From positions 6,159,001-6,223,000 of the forward strand of contig NZ_CP083740.1 in the NCBI RefSeq assembly GCF_020150455.1: a stretch of 64,000 nucleotides of DNA, written 5' to 3'. Shown piece after piece: positions 34,692-43,860 of the stretch. Below the pieces are notes generated by a model that was not told where the DNA came from, made no database searches, and saw only the letters and a list, made by a program, of their open reading frames with translations. Position 1 is the first letter of the stretch. Each line of letters opens with the position of its first letter. Position numbers and translations under genes: made by a program. Origin of the DNA: Bremerella sp. TYQ1 (lineage in GTDB: Bacteria > Planctomycetota > Planctomycetia > Pirellulales > Pirellulaceae).

Positions 34692-37589
34692 TTAGTCGAC
34701 GTACATGAATTCGTTTGTGTTGAAAAGTAGCAAGCAAAGGTCGGCCAATGCTCGTGTATCTGGAGAGACGTCGGCCGGCTTGGTGTCATACTGATATTCT
34801 TCAAACGCAGGCAGTATTTCGGTGTATTCAAAGGGCTCGCCTGAGAACTCTTCCACCAACGATCGCGTGATCTCTTGAGGGTAGGCGACTGGTTGCGGCT
34901 GAGACTTCGCATGATAGTTCTGCATATCGGAAACGTAGCGAGAGAGGCGATGGAGTTCATCCTCAGTTGCATGGCGAGCGAGAACTAAACGAAACGCTAA
35001 GTCAATTTGCTCGTCTAGGGAGTCCTCCATGGATTCCAAGCGAACAGCCAGTGCAATCGATCGATCGATCATGGTATCGCTGTTGAGTAGTGTGAATACT
35101 TGAGGGGTAACCGCCGCCGATTCTCGCAGTTCGCAAGATTCGTTGGGATTGGGTTGATTGAATAGTTCTGTGAACGGATCGGCCTGGCCGCGAACGTGAT
35201 AGGCGTAAATTGTCCGGCGGTTTCTCTCTTCTGGTGTTCGAGATGGTTGATACGCAGGCGCCAACGAGAATTGAATCATCCGTGGCTGGAGAGCAACCTC
35301 CATATTGATTTCCGGCATGACAGGCAATCCGCCGTCGCAATGGACCAACTCGCCGGTAATGGAAAGAATGCCGTCCCGAATTTCCTCGGCACTCAGTCGT
35401 CGTCGTGGGAAATAGGAAAGCATTTGGTTGTTGGGGTCGAGCTTCGCAAGTTCTTCCGATGGGTTCGGCGTTGATGATCGCTGATAGGCATCCGAGAGCA
35501 TAATGGCGCGATGCAAACGCTTGATTGTCCAGCCGTTGTCAACGAAATCCGCTGCTAAGTAATCGAGCAATTCTGGGTGCGATGGCTTGCCACCTTTCGC
35601 ACCGAGATTATTGGGATTGGCTGCTATCGCTTGGCCGAAATGATATTGCCAGATGCGATTGGCGATAGCTCGGGAAGTGAGGCCGTTTTCGGGATGAGCA
35701 ATCCACCGGGCTAGTTCAAGTCGACGGCCATCTATTTCTGAGGAAACAAGGTAAGGCGTTTCGCTGGAAGAATTGGTTGGAAGTCCAACGGCACTCAGTA
35801 CCCCAGGTCGAACGATGTCACCCAAAGCTGTTAGAGATCCGCCAATGAAGATATGTTGGGCCAGTTTGGATTTGGCTGGCTTGGTTCGCTTAATCCGAAG
35901 TTTACGGGCAAATGTTCCCCCCGACTGAGACGCCGAGTCGTTGTAAACGCTTTGCGCCATAGGCTCGAAACGTTCCAGGCGGCGAGTCCAGATCCATTCA
36001 TCCTGCTCTCGAACTTTAAGTTGTCCTTGCTCGACGTGATCCAGTCCGCAATGTCGCGGTGGCTTTTCTTCGTCTGGTAGATTTCGACGTTCCGATTCAT
36101 TCTTGTACGGTAAGTTACGTTCTTGAAACCACTGCTTGGCGACAGCTTCCCGTTTCTCAACAAGCTTGGTTTTCTCTTGAACGGCGAAGTCCAACATCTG
36201 CTGAACATGATGTTTTTCCTCGGTGAATCGGTCTTGATTCTCCTCCGGGAGAAATGGCACGTTTCGTTCGGCCATATAGGTCGTCGAGAATGCTGAGTAC
36301 ATTCGGTAATAGTCGCGTGTTGGTAACGGATCGAACTTATGGTCGTGGCATTTACAACAACGCATCGTCTGTCCGAGGAAAGCTTGGCCGGTGATGTTGA
36401 CCAGGTCGTCGAGATAGATTTGTCTCGCTTCTTCTTTTTCGATCATCGCGTTATCCCATGCGCCAAGCCTTAGGAAACCAGTGGCGATAATCCATTCCGA
36501 TTCTTGTTCGTTGTAATTGCCATTCTGTTGGGCGCGATTTACTTTGTCTTGGTTTCCTTCGTTTCGCTTGCGTACAGACTGGTCGGCTAGTTCATCGCCG
36601 GCCAATTGCTCTACGACGAACTCGTCGTACGGTTTGTCTTCGTTGAAGGAGCGAATCACGTAATCTCGGTAGCGCCACATGTTGGACCGCTCATAGTCGT
36701 TAGCCATTCCGCCGGTGTCGGCATATCGCGTCACGTCCAGCCAATGACGAGCCCAGTGTTCGCCATAGCGAGGGTTTTCAAGAAGGCGATCGATGAGTTC
36801 TTCCCACGCAACCTCCTGATTTTGCGAGTAGTCTGCCTCGAAGCGATCGATCTCTTCGGGCGTCGGGGGTAGGCCAATCAGATCCCATGTTGCACGGACA
36901 ATCAGATCGCGTGGTTCCGCCTGCTCAGCAACAGGTAAATTGGTCTCAGCTAGTTTCTTCGAGATGAAATGATCGATAGCATCCGAGAGTGTTTGGTTTT
37001 GTGGTAGAAGATGCTGCTTACTGTGAAGCTTTTGGAAGGCCCAAAGGTCCTCCGGTGCATAGCGACGGTTGGTCCATTCTTCCGACGTGCCACCGCTTGT
37101 TCTAACAAGTTGGCCCTCTTCGTTGGTTTCGTCATTCCATTCGGCACTGCGAATGGCTTGCTGACGATCGGGTGACGGCCAAGGGGCTCCGGCAGAAATC
37201 CAACTGTGCAAGTCTTTAATCTGAGCATCACTAAGTCGGTCGTTTTCCTTCGGGGGCATTTCGTACCCGTTCCACAGGACGGCTTGATACAGCGAGCTTT
37301 CTTCTGGTTTGCCAGGCACCAACGAGGGCTCTCCTGATTCACCGCCAACAAGCATCTCTTCGCGTGTCAGAAGATTGAGGTCGCCGCGTACCTGAGCGGC
37401 ATCGCTCCCATGGCAGCCAAAGCACTTCGACTGTAAGACAGGGAGTACCTTCAAGGTGAACAGCTTCTCTGCTTGTTCTCGTTCGGTTGGGGGCAGCTCC
37501 GCGGCGACGGCGTACTTCAGCGATAACCAACTTCCGAGCAGTGCAAGAGTCAGCACAACAGGAAATATAAAAGTCTTAGGGTTTGCCAT
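34692..37589 (-). CDS. Planctomycetal cytochrome PSCyt1-DUF1549-DUF1553 protein
   Basis: 965 aa with an N-terminal signal helix (FPVVLTLALLGSWLSLKYAVAA). The PSCyt1 heme motif CFGCH (C56, C59, H60) opens the mature protein and is followed by RGDLNLLTREEMLVGGESGE and MPPKENDRLSDAQI. DUF1549 (about 200-430) contains WARHWLDVTRYADT, and an additional CKCHDHKFDP motif. DUF1553 (about 640-910) has LARWIAHPENGLTSRA, RLSAEEIRDGILSITGEL and the C-terminal ALxxLNxxTxxxR-like block. Exported c-type cytochrome of unknown electron partner. Its start overlaps the FecR-LamG gene by 14 bp. Confidence 0.93.
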   Translation of the reverse strand: MANPKTFIFPVVLTLALLGSWLSLKYAVAAELPPTEREQAEKLFTLKVLPVLQSKCFGCHGSDAAQVRGDLNLLTREEMLVGGESGEPSLVPGKPEESSLYQAVLWNGYEMPPKENDRLSDAQIKDLHSWISAGAPWPSPDRQQAIRSAEWNDETNEEGQLVRTSGGTSEEWTNRRYAPEDLWAFQKLHSKQHLLPQNQTLSDAIDHFISKKLAETNLPVAEQAEPRDLIVRATWDLIGLPPTPEEIDRFEADYSQNQEVAWEELIDRLLENPRYGEHWARHWLDVTRYADTGGMANDYERSNMWRYRDYVIRSFNEDKPYDEFVVEQLAGDELADQSVRKRNEGNQDKVNRAQQNGNYNEQESEWIIATGFLRLGAWDNAMIEKEEARQIYLDDLVNITGQAFLGQTMRCCKCHDHKFDPLPTRDYYRMYSAFSTTYMAERNVPFLPEENQDRFTEEKHHVQQMLDFAVQEKTKLVEKREAVAKQWFQERNLPYKNESERRNLPDEEKPPRHCGLDHVEQGQLKVREQDEWIWTRRLERFEPMAQSVYNDSASQSGGTFARKLRIKRTKPAKSKLAQHIFIGGSLTALGDIVRPGVLSAVGLPTNSSSETPYLVSSEIDGRRLELARWIAHPENGLTSRAIANRIWQYHFGQAIAANPNNLGAKGGKPSHPELLDYLAADFVDNGWTIKRLHRAIMLSDAYQRSSTPNPSEELAKLDPNNQMLSYFPRRRLSAEEIRDGILSITGELVHCDGGLPVMPEINMEVALQPRMIQFSLAPAYQPSRTPEERNRRTIYAYHVRGQADPFTELFNQPNPNESCELRESAAVTPQVFTLLNSDTMIDRSIALAVRLESMEDSLDEQIDLAFRLVLARHATEDELHRLSRYVSDMQNYHAKSQPQPVAYPQEITRSLVEEFSGEPFEYTEILPAFEEYQYDTKPADVSPDTRALADLCLLLFNTNEFMYVD

Positions 37590-39237
37590 GGTCGTAGATG
37601 TCTTGAATTTCGGCGGGCGTTAGTGCAGAAGAGAAAATCATGAATTCGTCGATACGGCCGTTCAGGTTACGTACGACGAACTTTGTGTCAGAAAGCGTCG
37701 GTAGTTCCCAGTTTCCGATCGAAGCAGCTCCGATCTGTGCGGATAAGGGCATTTGTTCCGCAGGCACGATGTGCCGACTGAACTCACGGCCATTGATGAA
37801 ATGGGTGATCGTTCGTGAGTCCCAGTCGCATGTGACGGCGAGATGAATCCACTTCCCTTGCAACGTTGGATTCCAAAACGAGGGAGAAATTGCTTTGAAG
37901 TCTTTTGGGCCAGTTTTCTCAGTCCGATCGACTGGGCGAACCGAGAAATAAAGTTGGCCTGAATCCAGGATCTGCCAGTGAGGTTCTCCCATGTCGTACG
38001 AATCGGTGAGGAACAGTGAGTTGAACATCCGATCCAAACTGTCGATGCGTGTCCAGCATGCGAATGTAAGTGAATTGAACTCGCCTGGGATATCGACGCG
38101 GACGCGATCGCCCGGCTGCTTAAATTCGAGCGAGCTCTTGCTTGGCCAGCGTCCTTCGACCACTTTGGCTCCGATAATAGCCCCATCCAAGTCACGGTTC
38201 ACAGGCTCCAAGCTGCACGGTAAACGTCGCTGCCAGGCATCGAGTTGATCGAAGGTATAGTACGTAATCAGACGCGTGTCTTTCCGCACCGCATCGGACC
38301 AACTTTTCCAACGGGCATAACGTTGATCGTCTTGTTGCTCGCTAAGTGACTCCAGGTCGTCAATTCCGATGAAGTTATCTGGCTGCATCGGAGTATCTGC
38401 GAGATCTCCGCTGTTCCCCATCGTTACGCTTTGCCCGGTTGTGATTCGTCGAATGGCCTTCGATTCAGGGTGAAGCTCTACTTCTCCATCAAAGACTTGG
38501 ATGTCGACCGAATCTGCAGAGACCGACATGCCGAATTCCGTTCCGAGGTCGACTACGGTGATCTTTTCAGCATCGAGAGAAAACCCGCGTGCTGCAGGCG
38601 GAACGATTGCTCGTATTTTTCCGCGTCGAACGCGAGCTTGTTTAGAAGACTGCAATTCAATATCGGCTGGGCCTTCCAGGACGATTGTCGCACCGCAAAA
38701 GAACTCGATCTGCGCGATGCCACGATCGAGACGAAAAGGGCCCGGGTTCAGGGCATCGCCTACTTGCTGAGTTGCGTTAGAATTCGGCCAAGCCGGGTCG
38801 ACCAGTCGTGTTAGCAGGGCAACTCCTTGCGAAGTGACCTCTTGGGTAGGTTTACGTTCCGTACCAGGAGTTTGATTCGCGATCGGAGCGTGTTTGTCAC
38901 CACTGCCGTTGCCCGAAGAGAAGATGGACCAAGTTATAAGTGCGGCTACTAAAATAGAAGCAGCCAAGGAAAACGTAGCGAATGTCGCCCACGTCTTGAC
39001 GACGAATCGATTCCGTGAGACAGGAAGCGAATGGCCAATTAGATCGATGTCGCTGGAAGGTACCGCATCCGACTCGACATCAAACGCGGCCGACAGTGCT
39101 TGCCATTGCAGGTAATAGTTTCTGGCTTCTGGGCTTTCTTTCAGAATCGCTTGAAGCCGAGTTGTCTCCGCATCGGAAAGGGTACCGGCCTCCCATTCCA
39201 TCAGCAGTGATTCGAGTTCGGTGAATTCGTTATTCAT
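37576..39237 (-). CDS. FecR-LamG membrane protein, likely anti-sigma sensor
   Basis: 553 aa. An N-terminal cytoplasmic helical part of about 75 residues (LLMEWEAGTLSDAETTRLQA) resembles the anti-sigma helices found on FecR proteins. One membrane helix at about 84-106. FecR domain (about 150-280) has RGIAQIEFFCGATIVLEGPADIE and ITVVDLGTEFGMSV. A LamG/concanavalin-like domain ends the protein (about 340-550: GDRVRVDIPGEFNSLTFACWTRID, GRIDEFMIFSSALTPAEIQ). Expected to hold the ECF factor at the membrane and sense a glycan outside. Its ATG overlaps the sigma stop (ATGA). Confidence 0.88.
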   Translation of the reverse strand: MNNEFTELESLLMEWEAGTLSDAETTRLQAILKESPEARNYYLQWQALSAAFDVESDAVPSSDIDLIGHSLPVSRNRFVVKTWATFATFSLAASILVAALITWSIFSSGNGSGDKHAPIANQTPGTERKPTQEVTSQGVALLTRLVDPAWPNSNATQQVGDALNPGPFRLDRGIAQIEFFCGATIVLEGPADIELQSSKQARVRRGKIRAIVPPAARGFSLDAEKITVVDLGTEFGMSVSADSVDIQVFDGEVELHPESKAIRRITTGQSVTMGNSGDLADTPMQPDNFIGIDDLESLSEQQDDQRYARWKSWSDAVRKDTRLITYYTFDQLDAWQRRLPCSLEPVNRDLDGAIIGAKVVEGRWPSKSSLEFKQPGDRVRVDIPGEFNSLTFACWTRIDSLDRMFNSLFLTDSYDMGEPHWQILDSGQLYFSVRPVDRTEKTGPKDFKAISPSFWNPTLQGKWIHLAVTCDWDSRTITHFINGREFSRHIVPAEQMPLSAQIGAASIGNWELPTLSDTKFVVRNLNGRIDEFMIFSSALTPAEIQDIYDHGKP

Positions 39238-39761
39238 GCGTTTCCTTCAGCAGTCAATCGGTGTTGAATGCACTCGGCCAAGCGTTTGCGGACTCGGAGC
39301 AACGCGACTTTGATTGCGCCAGAAGAACGATTCGAGTCTTCTGCCATCTCGTCTAAGCTTTTGGCCTCGAAATATCGGCGCTGGATCAGTTGGCGATTCG
39401 TAGAACTCAACGTCTGGAGGCATCGTCCCAGTGCCTCTCGGATTGAATCAATCTGGCCCGCCATCGCTTCAGCTTCGCCGGACAACGACTCGACCAATTC
39501 GGAGTCGAGCAACATGCGGTCTCGTTTGCGATCACGAAGATTGGCCAGCACTTGAAAACGAGCGATCGAAAATGCCCACGGAAGAAATGGCTTGCGTGGA
39601 TCAAATTGATCAATCTTTCGCCACAGGACCAAGTTCGTTTCCTGTAGGACATCGGCTGTGTGACTTCGATCTCCAATCAGTGAAAAGATGTAGCTGTAAA
39701 GCCGATTCTGATTTTCGGTAAGCAACTGAATGAATTGCTCGGTAGGGCTTAATTCCGCCAT
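39234..39761 (-). CDS. ECF sigma factor, Rhodopirellula/Verrucomicrobium family
   Basis: 175 aa. Region 2: DVLQETNLVLWRKIDQFDP and FLPWAFSIARFQVLANLRD. Region 4: LSSTNRQLIQRRYFEAKSL then SSGAIKVALLRVRKRLAECI as the recognition helix. It has no region 1 or 3, as in extracytoplasmic-function factors. Start ATG with AAAGGA 6-7 bases upstream. First gene of the operon sigma / FecR-LamG / PSCyt1-DUF1553 / DUF1501, coupled by a 4-bp overlap to the FecR gene. Likely drives its own operon and related loci. Confidence 0.93.
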   Translation of the reverse strand: MAELSPTEQFIQLLTENQNRLYSYIFSLIGDRSHTADVLQETNLVLWRKIDQFDPRKPFLPWAFSIARFQVLANLRDRKRDRMLLDSELVESLSGEAEAMAGQIDSIREALGRCLQTLSSTNRQLIQRRYFEAKSLDEMAEDSNRSSGAIKVALLRVRKRLAECIQHRLTAEGNA

Positions 39762-40043
39762 GGATTGTCCTTTCCAACGGTATTTACCGGACGAACGTGC
39801 CTGGTTACAGAAAAAAGCGAAAAAATGCGTTCGTTCTCAGTGTAATAGGAAGTGAGTAGGTAAAAGCTCGGTAAGCATGGCGGAGATGGACAATCGTGTG
39901 ACGCAAATGCACCAAGTGGCTTTCGGTTTCCCGACGTCGAAGTTTGTTTGCCCCCTCTTTCCGCGCGGAATGATAAATAGGACAGTGGCTTTATAGGTAT
40001 TGGAGATTTAGCCCGACGCTTCGCATTTTGGTTGTCACGTGGA

Positions 40044-41186
40044 ATGATAAGCAACGAATTCGTTCTCGATCCCGAGGTCGTCTTTCTCAATCATGGTTCG
40101 TTTGGTGCTTGTCCACGAACGGTGATCGAGGAGTACCAGAAATGGCAGATGAGATTAGAGCGACAACCGGTTCGTTTTCTGCAACGCGAACTGCCAGGAT
40201 TGCTCGCCGATGCTCGAAAACGGCTTGCGGAGTACCTTGGGGCAACGGCCACTGAAGTTGCCTTTGTGCCGAATCCCACGTTTGCGGCGAACACGATCGC
40301 ACGCTGCTTGCCACTCTCTTCCGGTGACGAGGTGTTGATCACCGACCATGAGTACGGAGCGTGCCGCTTTGCATTTCAATTTGCCGCCGAAAAGAAAGGT
40401 TTTCGAGTTGTCGAACAAGCAATTCCTTTACCAGTGGAATCGAACGAAGCAATCGTTGATACCTTTTGGAAAGGTGTGACAAAGAATACGAAGCTGATTT
40501 TTATCAGTCACATCACATCTGCGACGGCGCTGGCATTACCAGTAAAAGAGATTTGCCAACGTGCGCAGGAAGCTGGCATTCTAACGATGATCGACGGGGC
40601 CCATGCGCCTGGGCAGATCGATATCAACCTACATGAAATCGGTGCCGATTTTTACACGGCCACTTGTCACAAGTGGATGTGTGCTCCCAAAGGATCTGGC
40701 TTGTTCTATGTTCGCGAAGATCGTCAAGCGATGATCGAACCATTGGTTGTTGGTTGGGGATGGGGCCCTGAGAAGACGTTTCATCGGGAAAACGAATTCC
40801 TCGAATATCACGAATGGCTGGGCACGCACGATCCGTCTGCCTACCTTTCCGTAACCGCCGCCATGGACTGGCAGAAAGCTCACTTTACTGAGGAAGCTCG
40901 GCAGCGAGCACGAGACTTAGTGCGACAGGCAGTCTCGTTATCGTCTGAAATTGAGGGGATCAAACGGGTGCATCCTGATTCCTACTTCTTCCAGATGGGG
41001 TTGATCGATATCACAGCAAAACAACGTGATGCCGCCCAACTGAAAGCGGAGCTCTACGATCAGCACCAGATCGAAGTTCCTGTAATTCGGTGGCAAGACC
41101 GCACATTTATTCGGGTTTCTGCCCATGCCTATACCACCGAGAAAGATATTCAGACGCTGGTGCAAGCCCTTGCCGATCTACGCTAG
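40044..41186 (+). CDS. Class V aminotransferase (isopenicillin-N-epimerase-like), PLP enzyme
   Basis: 380 aa from ATG 40044; a TTG 12 bases earlier is the alternative. PLP fold type I with start FLNHGSFGACPRTV, then AEYLGATATEVAFVPNP, ISHITSATALALPV, DGAHAPGQIDI (the PLP-binding Asp) and TCHKWMCAPKGSGLF with the Schiff-base lysine near residue 210. Members include isopenicillin N epimerase-like enzymes and cysteine desulfurase relatives; without a known partner the substrate stays open. Stand-alone gene, divergent from the sigma operon with 282 bp between. Confidence 0.9.
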   Translation: MISNEFVLDPEVVFLNHGSFGACPRTVIEEYQKWQMRLERQPVRFLQRELPGLLADARKRLAEYLGATATEVAFVPNPTFAANTIARCLPLSSGDEVLITDHEYGACRFAFQFAAEKKGFRVVEQAIPLPVESNEAIVDTFWKGVTKNTKLIFISHITSATALALPVKEICQRAQEAGILTMIDGAHAPGQIDINLHEIGADFYTATCHKWMCAPKGSGLFYVREDRQAMIEPLVVGWGWGPEKTFHRENEFLEYHEWLGTHDPSAYLSVTAAMDWQKAHFTEEARQRARDLVRQAVSLSSEIEGIKRVHPDSYFFQMGLIDITAKQRDAAQLKAELYDQHQIEVPVIRWQDRTFIRVSAHAYTTEKDIQTLVQALADLR

Positions 41187-41365
41187 GTGAAGGATTCGAG
41201 CGGCTTCCATCTGTTCCTTGCGGTCAATTCATCTTTAGAGTCGGCAAAGCTGGATAAGGCTTCCGCATAGAAATCCTTGCGTAGGTAAGCCTGTCGCTCT
41301 ATATTCTGATGTATGTAAGAATGTAAGAGCGAGTTGCAATCTGCCCTGCAAAAGGACATTCCCGA

Positions 41366-43855
41366 ATGAGCAATCCCTCATTCAATACAAATCGCCGTGA
41401 CTGGCTGAAGCGAACGTTTGTCGGTGCCGCCGGGCTTGGAGCGATCGGACACGCCGTCAATGCCGAAGAGCCCGAAGCCATTCGACAGCCAAGCCTCGAG
41501 TATGACTTTACGGTCGCATCGCCAGCGCTTCAGGCTGATTCTGTTGTCCGATCGGCTTGCCAATTCTGCAATTCGTTGTGTGGATTAGACGTCCACGTGA
41601 AAGCGGGACAAGTCATCGACATCCAAGGCGTCCAGTCGGATCCGGTTCAGAATGGCGTGCTGTGTGTCAAAGGTCCGATGATGACCGAACTGCTTTACAA
41701 CGAGCGAAGATTGCAAACGCCGCTTCGTCGAGTAGCTGGTAAGAAGGGAGATCGTACTTCCCGATTCGAGGCTATCAGTTGGCAAGAAGCACTAGAGGCG
41801 ATTGCCGACAAGTTGATTTCATTGAGAGACGAAGGAGCAGCACACACGATCGTGAGTCGAACTTCGGGACGATTGCCTCGAGGGGTTGGCTCGCTGATTC
41901 ATCGAATGTTTCAAATGCTGGGGAGCCCGAACGATACCGACGTTGGCCCAGTATGCAACGATGCCGGCGGCAACGCTTTGGCAATGACATTTGGATTAGG
42001 AAATTTTACCAACGGATATGGTGTCGACGAATCGACAGGAAAAGAAGATCTCGGCAGTTCCGAAATGTTCCTTTTCTTTGGGACGAATCAAGCTGAAACG
42101 CATCCCGTTACGTTTGCCCATCTTCTTCGCCAGCGGGATAAAAGTAATGCTCAGTTGGTAGTAGTTGATCCTCGAACCACGCCGACGACATCGTTCGCCG
42201 ATACACATCTGGCACCTAAACCTCATACCGACATGGCACTGGTTTGGGGAATGATCCGGCATATCATCGATCACAATCTCTACGATAAAAAATTCGTGAA
42301 GTCATGGGTGTTAGGGTTTGACCAATTGGTCAGTCATGTCCGCGTGCAGGGATACACGACCTCGTGGGCGGCCGATGTTTGCGACATACCAGAAGACGCA
42401 ATCTGCGCTTTGGCGGAGCAGTACGCGAAGGCCAAACCTGCAGCGATTTTCTGCAATGCGGGGATCTCTCATCAACTTAGCGCATTCGATACGTATCGAG
42501 TTCTAGCGATTCTGGCCGCAATAACTGGCAACGTGGGGGTGCCAGGCGGAGGCTGCAACTTCATGCACAACACTTGGCCAGGCGGGCTAAACTTGCCTCC
42601 TATGTCGACTCCGACGCCACCCACAGAAGTGCCAGCGATGCCTGTCGGACCAGACTGGTTTGCAGAGTCGATCTTGCACGACCGTCCCTATCGCATGCGC
42701 GCTCTTATCGTGATGGGCAACCCGCTGCTTTCGAGTTCCAGTACTTCCAAAGTGCATGCCGCGTTCGAGCAGCTCGAGTTTTTCGTCTACACCGGCTTGT
42801 TCATGGAAGAGAGTGCCTGGTATGCCGATATCATTCTCCCTGTTTGTAGCGGTCTTGAAATGGATGGCGTCTATATGCGTCGCGATGATCGTGCGATTCG
42901 ATGGCAGAATGCAGCCGCATCGCGCGTGGGACAATCTAAGCCCGATTGGGAAATTTGGATCGACTTAGCACATGAGATTGCCAAACGGGATACCAGGCAC
43001 GATGCTTCGTACTGGACCGAAGCCTTTCCTGGTGAATGGAGAAACTATGAAAACCTTTGGCAAACGTTTGTCGAAAACACGCCGGGCATGGGCGGAATGA
43101 CGGCTAGCCGAATGCGTTCCCGCGACACGCCATTGCAATGGCCATGTCCGGCGGAGTCACATCCCGGTGTCAGTACGCTGTATTCAGATAGCCCTGCATG
43201 GTACGAAGCCGCAACATCGTTGGGGCATCCTGGAAAACGCTTTCTTACCCCGTCTGGAAAGATCGAAGTTTACACCGAAGCGATCGAACGCGAGCTTGCT
43301 CCGAGTGGGCATCACGCCTTGCCGAAGTTCTACACTCATCCAGAAGTGACAGGACACCATCCTGTATTGACGAAGAGAAAGCGTTTGATCGTGAATCCCA
43401 TTCATCGGCATGCTACGACCGAAATGTCTGTGCTCGAAAACGCCGACAATACGAAGCTTCACGAAGCGTACCCGTTGATGGGAATCATCGGTCGTCCGAG
43501 CGTGGTTCACTTCGCAGGCATGACGCAATGGACACGAACCGGAAAACAGCTCAATGGAGTTCGATTGATTCAGCTTCATCCGTCCGTTGCCGCGGCGCTC
43601 GATATTTCGCAGGGAGATCGCATTGCCGTCGAAAGTCCACATGGGACAGTCCACGGAACGGTATTGCTCTGGGAAGGGATTCGCGCTGATACGATTTTCG
43701 TTCCCAATACCTTCGGCCCTTCCCAGGATGTGGGCGATGTCTTTGGGGTTCCTCGCTACGAAGTTGCCAATCATTTAACAGACGATTCCCACTACGACAC
43801 CCTTAGTGGACAGCAAGCGTACAAGTGCTTTGCGTGTCGTGTTCGTCCAGCCTAA
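41366..43855 (+). CDS. NapA-like molybdopterin oxidoreductase, Tat-exported
   Basis: 829 aa. Tat signal NRRDWLKRTFVGAAGLGAIG. A 4Fe-4S site C65-x2-C68-x3-C72-x27-C100 is complete and has the spacing of periplasmic nitrate reductase and formate dehydrogenase. A cysteine in GPVCNDAGG is placed like the Mo-ligand Cys of NapA. Other blocks: FFGTNQAETHP, VVDPRTTPTTSFAD, ESAWYADIILP, and a C-terminal molybdopterin-dinucleotide domain (HPSVAAALDISQGDRIAV, VPNTFGPSQDVG). Length is normal. No FeS subunit, heme subunit, quinol module or chaperone lies nearby, so the electron partner is elsewhere. Nitrate is not proven as substrate. Confidence 0.93.
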   Translation: MSNPSFNTNRRDWLKRTFVGAAGLGAIGHAVNAEEPEAIRQPSLEYDFTVASPALQADSVVRSACQFCNSLCGLDVHVKAGQVIDIQGVQSDPVQNGVLCVKGPMMTELLYNERRLQTPLRRVAGKKGDRTSRFEAISWQEALEAIADKLISLRDEGAAHTIVSRTSGRLPRGVGSLIHRMFQMLGSPNDTDVGPVCNDAGGNALAMTFGLGNFTNGYGVDESTGKEDLGSSEMFLFFGTNQAETHPVTFAHLLRQRDKSNAQLVVVDPRTTPTTSFADTHLAPKPHTDMALVWGMIRHIIDHNLYDKKFVKSWVLGFDQLVSHVRVQGYTTSWAADVCDIPEDAICALAEQYAKAKPAAIFCNAGISHQLSAFDTYRVLAILAAITGNVGVPGGGCNFMHNTWPGGLNLPPMSTPTPPTEVPAMPVGPDWFAESILHDRPYRMRALIVMGNPLLSSSSTSKVHAAFEQLEFFVYTGLFMEESAWYADIILPVCSGLEMDGVYMRRDDRAIRWQNAAASRVGQSKPDWEIWIDLAHEIAKRDTRHDASYWTEAFPGEWRNYENLWQTFVENTPGMGGMTASRMRSRDTPLQWPCPAESHPGVSTLYSDSPAWYEAATSLGHPGKRFLTPSGKIEVYTEAIERELAPSGHHALPKFYTHPEVTGHHPVLTKRKRLIVNPIHRHATTEMSVLENADNTKLHEAYPLMGIIGRPSVVHFAGMTQWTRTGKQLNGVRLIQLHPSVAAALDISQGDRIAVESPHGTVHGTVLLWEGIRADTIFVPNTFGPSQDVGDVFGVPRYEVANHLTDDSHYDTLSGQQAYKCFACRVRPA

Positions 43856-43860
43856 GCACT

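Noticed and set aside
39754..39884. 9-bp inverted match TCCGCCATG / CATGGCGGA around the first sigma gene start
   Set aside because: One arm lies over the start codon of the sigma gene and spacing is over 100 bases; no reason to prefer it over chance.
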